Positions 6,830 through 12,728 of a stretch of 12,728 nt of DNA are shown here, in pieces. Numbering within the stretch: the first letter of the stretch is position 1; every line of letters starts with the position of its first letter. Both the position numbers and the translations under genes were made by a program. The notes beneath the pieces were generated by a model. It saw only the letters and a program-made list of their open reading frames with translations, was not told the DNA's origin and made no database searches. The stretch lies in the NCBI GenBank assembly GCA_024276395.1, contig JAJRXH010000100.1:1-12728 (forward strand), written 5' to 3'. This DNA is from an archaeon (GTDB lineage: Archaea > Asgardarchaeota > Heimdallarchaeia > Hodarchaeales > S146-22).

Positions 6830-7435
6830 TCACCTAGGAAGGCTTCCCATTTTTTCTTGTAGTAATTCGTGTACTTGCTGAATTGTTTCCACCCTTTCTC
6901 TAAGATAAAAAGTCTTTCGTTGAATTAGCGTGAGATATTCGTAAATGAGTTTTCTAAAGATCTCAGAAAATTCGATTTCTAACCAGAAATCATCCACAAT
7001 CATCATTTTTCCGTGATCGGTGATTCTGATCAAGGTTAAAAGAGGGATGATCTTTTTTGTCTTGCTTAATGCATCCATTTCGATGATTTGACCGTTTCCA
7101 ACCACGAACAAGACCTTGATGGCATCTCGTTCTAAAAGATTTTGCTTGGTTCTTGATTCGCTTCTAATTTCTCTTAATTCGCTTCTAATTTCTCTTCTTG
7201 GAGCAAAGATTTTTTGGTATTGAGGTGATAAGGCAATTAAGGACTGTTTTAGGACCTCATAATCAGTGATTAATTCATCCACGGGCATTATTTCTTGAAG
7301 GTATAAAATTGATAGGATTAGGCGGCGAGAATTCTCTATTCTAGAGTTGGAATTGAACAAGTAAGTTCGTCGTGTCACTAGTGAGTCCCCACATTTTCTA
7401 TTAACTGTTTTATCCTCATTTTTTCGTCTTGTCAT
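6830..7435 (-). CDS. Uncharacterised 201-aa protein, possible winged-helix N-terminal part
   Basis: No family is recognised. The first 35 residues are basic and polar. Residues about 36-70 (RRLILSILYLQEIMPVDELI and the following helix) have the helix-turn-helix spacing of a winged helix and resemble residues 26-65 of the membrane protein encoded next. Residues 81-94 are an exact-length duplication, REIRSEL then REIRSES, coded by a 21-nt tandem repeat. Residues about 105-150 are strand-rich (AIKVLFVVGNGQIIEMDA and so on), and the C-terminus (150-195) is probably helical or coiled coil. It has no membrane segment. The ATG lies 4 nt after the ATPase stop and has no clear ribosome site, so coupled translation is likely. 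A bridging or regulatory subunit of the cluster is a guess. Confidence 0.75.
   Translation of the reverse strand: MTRRKNEDKTVNRKCGDSLVTRRTYLFNSNSRIENSRRLILSILYLQEIMPVDELITDYEVLKQSLIALSPQYQKIFAPRREIRSELREIRSESRTKQNLLERDAIKVLFVVGNGQIIEMDALSKTKKIIPLLTLIRITDHGKMMIVDDFWLEIEFSEIFRKLIYEYLTLIQRKTFYLRERVETIQQVHELLQEKMGSLPR
7156..7196 (-). repeat. 21-nt tandem duplication inside the 201-aa gene
   Basis: Two adjacent copies (7156-7176 and 7177-7196) of a unit reading attcgcttctaatttctctt on the plus strand. Because 21 is a multiple of three, the duplication adds seven in-frame residues to a charged helix. The near identity of the copies suggests a recent event. Confidence 0.85.
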
Positions 7436-7439
7436 GCAG

Positions 7440-8540
7440 TTATAATCTTTTCTTTAACCAATGATGGAAGAATGGATCTAAAAACTCAAAATGACCATCT
7501 TTTTTCCAGATTACTTGTTTTTCAATTAATGATTTTATCGACTGCTGCAGCGATGATTGGGAAATGTGATATTTTCGTAATGCTTGTTGTTGATAGGGAT
7601 TGACGTGTTGAACAAGAATCTTACAGGCAATTCTTTGATTTCTAGTAAGATTAGACCACGTGGTTTCATGTTCAACTCGTAATCGATTACTAATTGTTTC
7701 AAAGGCATTTTCAACGATTGTCTTGCTAACTTCTCCGATTTCATTAAGAACAGCCACATTCCACGTTTCATGTGCCAGCATTTGCGTGAAATAAGGCAAG
7801 TTAGAGGTCAATTGAATGATTTGAGTTGCGGGCTCACTAGAAATGTGAATGCCGCTCTTCAAGAAACTTTCTTCGATGAAAGCCATCATCTCTTTTTCTT
7901 CTGGTTTGTCAACATGAATGAGTTTCCCAAATTTATAAAAAGGATGGTTCGATCGCGTGAAGAATTGCATGATACTTTGTTTACTACCAGTAAAAATGTA
8001 AGAAACATTCTCGTGATGTTGAATGATTGAGCGAATTGTTCTTATCTTGTTAGGAGCGATGGCTTCCATTTCTTGAAACTCGTCCAATACTACAATGATT
8101 CGGTTACCTTCGGCTGCTTTCGTCCCTAAATAGTCGAATATTTTTGTTAATAGATCGGAGGGTGGTGTTAAAACTAACTCGATGTTGGATTCGTTCAAGC
8201 GAATGCTAACACCTCTAATCACTGCTCGAGCTAGCTCAATAGCTTTATCGATGGTACCGGCAATTTGGTGAAAGATTTGTCCCGCTACTTGTTCAGCAGT
8301 GTCATATCGGAGCAAATCAATGTATATTGGTTGTACATCATATTTTTCTTTAGTTTGTCTAAGTAATTCCTTAACTAGAGAAGTTTTTCCGAGCCTTCTT
8401 GGTCCAAACACAATGATATTTTGACCACTCACGACATCTAATAACAATTCTGATAATAATTCTTTTCTATCAGCAAAAGATTCACCACTCACGACTTTTC
8501 CTACGACAAATGGATTTTTTCTGAATTTCATTTCTTTCAT
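7440..8540 (-). CDS. Archaeal-type STAND/AAA+ ATPase (PF01637-like), first gene of the cluster
   Basis: The 366-aa protein opens with NPFVVGKVVSGESFADRKEL, the usual N-terminal strand and helix of archaeal STAND ATPases. Walker A is GPRRLGKTS (46-54) and Walker B is IIVVLDEFQ (148-156) with an acidic pair. A sensor-like YIFTGS follows (181-186), then SNHPFYKFGK, typical of the family. NLPYFTQMLAHETW (248-260) lies in the helical lid, and residues about 300-350 form a winged helix, ending FLDPFFHHWLKK. Such proteins act as nucleotide-driven switches; in vivo partners are mostly unknown. All ATPase motifs are intact. ATG 8540 lies about 25 nt from the TATA centre, so the mRNA may be leaderless; ATG 8531 is also possible. 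It heads a run of four genes spaced 4, 3 and 16 nt apart. Confidence 0.9.
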   Translation of the reverse strand: MKEMKFRKNPFVVGKVVSGESFADRKELLSELLLDVVSGQNIIVFGPRRLGKTSLVKELLRQTKEKYDVQPIYIDLLRYDTAEQVAGQIFHQIAGTIDKAIELARAVIRGVSIRLNESNIELVLTPPSDLLTKIFDYLGTKAAEGNRIIVVLDEFQEMEAIAPNKIRTIRSIIQHHENVSYIFTGSKQSIMQFFTRSNHPFYKFGKLIHVDKPEEKEMMAFIEESFLKSGIHISSEPATQIIQLTSNLPYFTQMLAHETWNVAVLNEIGEVSKTIVENAFETISNRLRVEHETTWSNLTRNQRIACKILVQHVNPYQQQALRKYHISQSSLQQSIKSLIEKQVIWKKDGHFEFLDPFFHHWLKKRL

Positions 8541-8558
8541 GACTGATGTAACCTTTCC

Positions 8559-8570
8559 TTAAAAATATAA
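8559..8570 (-). promoter_or_regulatory. TATA box of the four-gene cluster
   Basis: On the minus strand this reads TTATATTTTTAA, close to the archaeal TATA consensus. Its centre is 25 nt before ATG 8540, so transcription would begin at or next to the start codon and give a leaderless or nearly leaderless message. Confidence 0.55.
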
Positions 8571-8571
8571 G

Positions 8572-8583
8572 TTTTACGTAAAA
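8572..8583. promoter_or_regulatory. Perfect 12-bp palindrome TTTTACGTAAAA, candidate operator
   Basis: It lies next to the TATA box of the cluster, where TFB would contact DNA. A related TACGTA occurs at 8600-8605, with centres 25 bp apart, and a partial ACGTTACG lies between them. Two similarly phased half-palindromes would suit a dimeric regulator controlling the cluster. This is inference from symmetry alone. Confidence 0.4.
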
Positions 8584-8614
8584 TGACGTTACGCATTGAT
8601 ACGTAATTTGCTGT

Positions 8615-8635
8615 TCAGAGATGGGAGTCCTCTGA
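8615..8635. repeat. Inverted repeat TCAGAG-N9-CTCTGA in the divergent promoter region
   Basis: A perfect 6-bp inverted repeat near the middle of the 178-nt region between the cluster and the aminopeptidase gene. It lies upstream of both presumed core promoters, so it is placed as a regulatory site rather than a terminator; a chance occurrence is possible. Confidence 0.3.
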
Positions 8636-8654
8636 CTACAAGAATCACCCAAAA

Positions 8655-8679
8655 CTGACAATTTTTAAACGATCGTCAG
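8655..8679 (+). promoter_or_regulatory. Putative aminopeptidase promoter flanked by CTGAC/GTCAG
   Basis: ATTTTTAAAC (8661-8670) is TATA-like and would place the transcript start near 8690, leaving about 25 nt of leader with the GAGGTG site. CTGAC (8655-8659) and GTCAG (8675-8679) form an inverted repeat around it, and ACGATCGT (8669-8676) is itself palindromic. A repressor binding here would block the TATA box. Confidence 0.35.
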
Positions 8680-8718
8680 AAATGTCACGCGAAAAAAGGA
8701 CAACAAAATAATGAGGTG

Positions 8719-10269
8719 ATGTTGTTGGAGTATGAGGTTATTTCCACTGATCTCATGAAAAATGAAGATGAAAGAAAAAAATTCGATGTCTGGATCGTGT
8801 TTTTCAAGGATGAAATGCTTGATTCATTGAGAGACATGGGACTAAACCTTGAGAAGGTGATTTCTTATCTTAAAGCATCCGGAAATTTCGAGCCACTTGC
8901 TGGTGATGTTTCATCTCTGGTCTTTGTAGATGGTCAAGCGATAGTTTTCGTGGGTTTTTCACCAAGGACAGAAGAACGTGATCTAGGTAGGACATTAGAG
9001 CTGATGCGTATTAGTGGTGGTCTTCTTTCTGACAAGCTTAAGGAATCCTTCAAGAGATCACCGAAAATTGGATTTTTACTACCAAGAATTGATAACAAGG
9101 AGGTGGAAATCAAGCTTCTTGCTACGAATGTAGAGGGAATTTTGTTGAAGTCATTTTCAGATCATTACTTGAAATCAAAAGATCGAGACAAGATAGGGCA
9201 CCCTCTCAATGCAGCGAAAATCACCTTTTTCGTTCCGCATCCATTCACCACGGCTGTCAAGCAAGAGCTCCACCAAGTCATCACGATGGTCAAGTGGACA
9301 AATCGCGCGAGATGGTTAAGTAACTTACCGCCGAACATTGCAACGCCTACTTTCATTGCCAACAAAATTACAGAATTCGCCAAAGACATTCCTTCTGTAC
9401 ACGTGGAAGTTCTCACCGAAGAAGAATGCCAGAAACTAGGAATGGGTTCTTTTCTAGGTGTAACTAGGGGAACGGATGAACCAGCTAAATTTATCAAGAT
9501 GGAATATCGTCATGAAAATGCCATTAATGAAAAGCCATTCGTTTTTGTGGGAAAGGGAATTACCTTTGACTCGGGTGGAATTAGTCTCAAGGGTCGTGAA
9601 GGAATGGAACGGATGAAGCATGACATGCAAGGTGCTGCCGTCGTGCAAAGTTTGATTTTTTGCGTGGCTGAACTAGAGCTTCCCATTCACGTGATTGGAA
9701 TAACTCCTCTAACTGAGAATATGCCAAGTGGTCGAGCTTACAAGCCTGCGGATGTGGTTACTGCACTCAATGGGAAGACAATAGAAATCATTTCAACAGA
9801 TTCCGAGGGAAGAATGATTCTTGCTGATGCTTTAGCGTATGCCGTGAAGTATCTCGATCCAGAACTTATCATTGATGTCGCAACGCTTACTGGTGGTGTG
9901 GTGGTGGCACTTGGAGGTCAGGCAATGGGTCTTTTTTCCAACGATGAACAATTGGCACGAGAATTACTGGAATTATCATGGATGACCGAAAGAGCTTGGC
10001 GGCTTCCTTTATGGGAAGAATATGACGAGTATCTCAAGACTGATGTGGCGGATTTCAAAAATACAGCGGGAATGGTTGCATCACCGGTGAATGCCGCGCG
10101 ACTTCTTAGTCATTTCGTTGATGACAGACCGTGGGTGCACTTGGATATAGCTGGAATGGCTTGGGATCCCCCTGCCCCTCGGAAAAAATACCTGGGAAAA
10201 GGAGCCACTGGTGCTGCACACCGACTTCTCACGAGATTTTTAATCAGAAAATGTGAAGAAAACCATTAA
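8719..10269 (+). CDS. pepA: Leucyl aminopeptidase, M17 family
   Basis: The 516-aa enzyme removes N-terminal amino acids from peptides using two metal ions, usually as a cytosolic hexamer, in peptide turnover. Numbered from ATG 8719, the metal ligands fit the spacing of bovine lens aminopeptidase exactly: K279, D284, D302, D361 and E363, with catalytic K291 and R365. They lie in VGKGITFDSGGISLK, MKHDMQGAA and the signature octapeptide, which reads STDSEGRM instead of the common NTDAEGRL. Residues 1-175 form the divergent N-terminal domain (FVGFSPRTEERD) and 190-516 the catalytic domain. The start is ambiguous: GAGGTG (8714-8719) is the ribosome site and overlaps both GTG 8716 and the A of ATG 8719, while TTG 8725 has the best 6-nt spacing. 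It is transcribed alone, divergent from the ATPase cluster. Confidence 0.92.
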   Translation: MLLEYEVISTDLMKNEDERKKFDVWIVFFKDEMLDSLRDMGLNLEKVISYLKASGNFEPLAGDVSSLVFVDGQAIVFVGFSPRTEERDLGRTLELMRISGGLLSDKLKESFKRSPKIGFLLPRIDNKEVEIKLLATNVEGILLKSFSDHYLKSKDRDKIGHPLNAAKITFFVPHPFTTAVKQELHQVITMVKWTNRARWLSNLPPNIATPTFIANKITEFAKDIPSVHVEVLTEEECQKLGMGSFLGVTRGTDEPAKFIKMEYRHENAINEKPFVFVGKGITFDSGGISLKGREGMERMKHDMQGAAVVQSLIFCVAELELPIHVIGITPLTENMPSGRAYKPADVVTALNGKTIEIISTDSEGRMILADALAYAVKYLDPELIIDVATLTGGVVVALGGQAMGLFSNDEQLARELLELSWMTERAWRLPLWEEYDEYLKTDVADFKNTAGMVASPVNAARLLSHFVDDRPWVHLDIAGMAWDPPAPRKKYLGKGATGAAHRLLTRFLIRKCEENH

Positions 10270-10275
10270 GAAAGA

Positions 10276-10302
10276 TGTTGTTTTTTCTTTTCTTTTCTTT
10301 CG
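10276..10302 (+). terminator. Pyrimidine-rich terminator of the aminopeptidase gene
   Basis: Beginning 7 nt after the stop codon, the plus strand runs through several consecutive T tracts separated by single C residues (a T6 followed by T4, T4 and T3). This is the usual archaeal U-rich termination signal and needs no hairpin. It lies in the 107-nt gap between two convergent genes. Confidence 0.6.
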
Positions 10303-10376
10303 AGTGAGAGAGATGCGTGATGTTTAAGAGACCTTTAGCATCGTATCCTGGGACGATATTTCCGTGTACTACTTAA

Positions 10377-11150
10377 CTACTTGAAACGCCCATGGTAGAC
10401 TTCGCAATCATAGAGCATTTCAACACGATTCTCTTGTTGATGACGATCGAAAATCAATTTTAGCTCGTGAATCATATCGTTAAATGATGGGTGGCTTTCC
10501 CTGGGTACGTAAGATGACGATAGTAATCGTCCTTTCAATCCATTAAAATCTATAACTTGCTTATTGGGAAAAATAACCTTTTGATGCTGATAAGGAATGA
10601 AAAACTCAGAAATCTCTTTTTTTGTCACCTTTCTGTGATCTACCTGCTGATAATCAATGGAATATTTCAATAGTAAATTCTCATAGTCTCTTAAGAATGG
10701 TGTATCTGTTCTTCTAGTGTTCCAGACGATAACTAGAATGCCATCTGGTTTTAGGATTCGTCGAAATTCCTTCTTGGTTTTTTCTCTATCAAACCAATGA
10801 AATGATTGGGCACAAGTGATGAGATCAGTGGATTCGCTTAGCAAGGTCGTGCATTCAGCGGTTGCGGCAATGCTCTTGAATTGAGGAAATTGGTGCAATC
10901 TTTTTTCCATAATGAGTCTCATTTCATCGTTTGGTTCAATTCCGTAAACAGCACAATCGTATTTCAAGAATAACTCTGCCATAAATCCTGTTCCAGCTCC
11001 CACGTCGGCAATCACCAATCTATCATCAAGATGGTAATTATCAAGAAGAAAATCGATCAGTTCGCGTGGATACCCAGGACGATATTTCACGTATAGGATG
11101 GCCCGATCTCCGAATCGACTTAATGGGTCACGTTGATTGATGGCGGGCAT
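10377..11150 (-). CDS. Class I SAM-dependent methyltransferase (Methyltransf_11-like)
   Basis: The 257-aa protein has a Rossmann-type SAM fold. VKYRPGYP (21-28) is the lead-in found in a widespread subgroup of these enzymes. Motif I is IADVGAGTG (47-55); the acidic ribose-binding residue is E72 in YGIEPN. SFHWFD (116-121) is the characteristic motif after strand 4, followed by EFRRILKPDGILVIVWN (128-144). The C-terminal third carries substrate specificity and is not recognisable, so the acceptor (small molecule, lipid or protein) is open. ATG 11150 is supported by GGTGAT exactly 6 nt upstream. It converges on the aminopeptidase gene and diverges from the TPR gene. Length and motifs are normal. 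Confidence 0.85.
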   Translation of the reverse strand: MPAINQRDPLSRFGDRAILYVKYRPGYPRELIDFLLDNYHLDDRLVIADVGAGTGFMAELFLKYDCAVYGIEPNDEMRLIMEKRLHQFPQFKSIAATAECTTLLSESTDLITCAQSFHWFDREKTKKEFRRILKPDGILVIVWNTRRTDTPFLRDYENLLLKYSIDYQQVDHRKVTKKEISEFFIPYQHQKVIFPNKQVIDFNGLKGRLLSSSYVPRESHPSFNDMIHELKLIFDRHQQENRVEMLYDCEVYHGRFK

Positions 11151-11156
11151 TTATTA

Positions 11157-11162
11157 ATCACC
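11157..11162 (-). promoter_or_regulatory. Ribosome binding site GGTGAT of the methyltransferase gene
   Basis: GGTGAT on the minus strand lies 6 nt before ATG 11150, the same spacing as the GAGGTG site of the hydrolase gene, and fixes this start. Confidence 0.6.
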
Positions 11163-11203
11163 ATGTAATCAATCGAAAGTTATTCACTTGTCCTTGAAGT
11201 TTA

Positions 11204-11240
11204 TTTAAAAGATGAATAGGTTTTAAAAACCTCTTTTAAA
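11204..11240. repeat. Nested inverted repeat in the divergent methyltransferase/TPR promoter region
   Basis: Outer arms TTTAAAAG (11204-11211) and CTTTTAAA (11233-11240) enclose an inner AGGTTTT-a-AAAACCT (11218-11232). The inner right arm abuts the outer right arm, while six extra bases separate the left arms. Both outer arms are TATA-like, and the left one belongs to the best TATA candidate of the methyltransferase (11199-11211, reading CTTTTAAATAAAC on the minus strand; start about 30 nt before ATG 11150). The element may therefore be an operator or a symmetric promoter. Confidence 0.5.
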
Positions 11241-11333
11241 TGATGGGGAGAACTGAATAACTCTCTAATCAATTGCGGCAAGAAATCCTTTAAAAAAGAG
11301 AACATGATATTTTTCAAGTAGATGGGATGCGAT

Positions 11334-11342
11334 CTAATATTT
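11334..11342 (+). promoter_or_regulatory. TATA-like box of the TPR gene
   Basis: CTAATATTT, with its centre about 34 nt before ATG 11372, would give a leader of roughly 10 nt. A second candidate, CTTTAAAAAAG at 11288-11298, would give a leader of about 55 nt. The sequence does not decide between them. Confidence 0.3.
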
Positions 11343-11371
11343 GACCAATTCGATCCTAGAAAGGGTTCACC

Positions 11372-12728
11372 ATGGCACTGAATGATGATTTTTTTTGGAA
11401 GTACTAAATCACGTGGAAAATCTCATCTCATCTGGGAAGTTTAAAGAGGCACAAACTCTAGTTGTAAAGATGAGAGAAGACTCTAGTCTTTCCGAACCAG
11501 ATGTAAGTCTCATTACCCTCCTGTTAACCATTAAAATCGCACTTGATATAGGACAGTATGAGCGAACCCTTGAGTTGATTCAAAACTACTGGGATGGAGT
11601 TAATGAAAGCCTAGATGACACGAATTTCCAAATTATGATTTTTCTACATTTAGCAAAAGCTGAATCCCTACTTCAGATTGGAAGATTAAAAGAAGTTGAG
11701 CTCGAGCTCAATGAGACCGAAGAAATCTTGATGGGGTACATGAGTTGGATGGCAACCAATTCCACGTTCCTCACGAAATGGCAAGCAAAATTCCATTATC
11801 TCAGGGGGAGGCTTTTTTGGAGAAAAGGGAATCATGATGAAGCTCTAGAAGAATATCACCTGAGCTTGGCATTATACGAGAAAGTTCGAGATAAAAATGG
11901 AATGGCTTTTGTCATCAAGGACATTGGAAACGTGTATAGAGAGAGAGGAGAATATCCATTGGTACATGCATATTATAATCGAAGTCTTCAATTTTTTGAG
12001 GAATTAGGAAATAAGAAAAACATCGGAGCGCTCCATAACAACTTGGGAATCCTTTATTGGGAGCAAGGGGATCTAACCAAGGCGCTTGAGGCTTACGAAC
12101 AATGTCTTCATAAATGGAAAGAGGTCAATTACGAGGTAGGTATCGCACGCGTGCTGAATAACCTGGGTGTGCTTTATTCAGATATGGGAAGTCTTAATCT
12201 AGCACTAGATTATCTTGAGCAAGGACTCATTGCGTGGAAAACATTGAAAAATCAACAAGAAGTTGCACGGGTACTGAATAATATGGGCATCATTTACAAG
12301 ATACGAGGGGAATTGGATGCTGCGTTATCACATCAAATGCAGTGTCTCCACATTCGTGAAACCTTAGGTAATGAACAAGCTTTAGCTGATGTCTATCATG
12401 AGATTGGGAGAATTCATCATTTGTTATCGAAGTTAGAGAAGGCAAGAGATTATTACTTGAAAGCTTTGGAAATCCGTGTCAACATAGAGAATTATACAGA
12501 TCTATCTTCGTCATTACTATGGCTGATCGTCCTCGTCATTGAAATGGGGGAGTTCAATGAGATACGAAAGCATCTTGAACACATGAAAGAAATATCAAGG
12601 GACGTCATCCAAGAAAACTCACGTTTGCTGTTGCATACTAGATTAGCTGAGGCCTATGTGTTGAAGCATCGAAAGAGACTCTTTGAAAAGGCTAAGGCAC
12701 TAAAAATGTTTCAATCAGTTATTGAAGA
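11372..12728 (+). CDS. Tetratricopeptide-repeat protein, start displaced by a homopolymer frameshift, truncated by the window edge
   Basis: From 11395 to the right edge one plus frame is open (444 codons and 2 nt, no stop) and encodes helical repeats with a 40-residue period, as in kinesin light chain and LGN-type TPRs. The clearest copies begin near 11914, 12031, 12151, 12271 and 12391 (for example LHNNLGILYWEQGDLTKALE and VLNNLGVLYSDMGSLNLALD). TPRs are protein-binding scaffolds; no effector domain is in view. The best start, ATG 11372 with AGAAAGGG just upstream, is in another frame: MALNDDFFW reaches a stop at 11105+300 (11405). One extra T in the T8 run (11389-11396) would join it to the TPR frame as MALNDDFFLEVLNHVE. 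Otherwise TTG 11395, GTG 11413 or ATG 11470 must be used. Confidence 0.85.

Noticed and set aside
9165..9497. 110-codon minus-strand frame
   Set aside because: It is antisense to the aminopeptidase catalytic domain, whose residues are fully recognisable.
10340..10358. Short inverted repeat ATCGT/ACGAT between the convergent genes
   Set aside because: Arms are only 5 bp and no U tract follows on the minus strand; too weak to call a terminator of the methyltransferase gene.
1..12728. tRNA genes, CRISPR arrays, insertion sequences, integrases
   Set aside because: I looked for T-arm consensus sequences, regularly spaced direct repeats and transposase motifs on both strands and found none.

Overview
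The window looks archaeal. Several starts have TATA-like boxes at a distance typical of archaea, and GAGGTG or GGTGAT Shine-Dalgarno sites lie 6 nt from some start codons. Stop signals are U-rich tracts, and the proteins include a PF01637-type ATPase and a Vms1/ANKZF1-like peptidyl-tRNA hydrolase. The long 40-residue-period TPR protein, the Vms1-like protein and a possible Roadblock-like domain would suit an Asgard archaeon. That placement is inference; no rRNA or other phylogenetic marker is present.

Layout: 1-1270 is a gene-poor, relatively GC-rich stretch with no recognisable gene. On the minus strand follow a VLRF1 (Vms1-like) gene broken by two 1-nt indels in A/T homopolymers (2075-1453) and an arginase/formimidoylglutamase-family hydrolase (3124-2147). 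Next come a RimJ/L-type GNAT acetyltransferase (3797-3210) and a tight four-gene cluster, read from 8540 down to 3922. In order of transcription the cluster encodes a STAND-type archaeal ATPase, a 201-aa protein with a possible winged helix, a 608-aa protein with about eight membrane segments, and a 353-aa protein whose N-terminus looks Roadblock-like. A divergent promoter region (8541-8718) separates it from a plus-strand M17 leucyl aminopeptidase (8719-10269). A convergent class I methyltransferase (11150-10377) follows, then a second divergent region carrying a nested inverted repeat. The window ends inside a plus-strand TPR gene (11372 to the edge) whose apparent start is also displaced by a 1-nt indel in a T8 run.

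The best candidate for an undescribed system is the four-gene cluster. Its genes are 4, 3 and 16 nt apart and share one promoter. A reasonable reading is a membrane-anchored complex in which a signal-transducing ATPase works with a polytopic membrane partner and a small scaffold-like protein; this is inference from gene order and weak domain resemblance. The second notable result is the VLRF1 gene: joining its three frames gives a full 206-aa protein with the family's motifs. The indels there and in the TPR gene could be sequencing errors, recent decay, or slippage-dependent expression.
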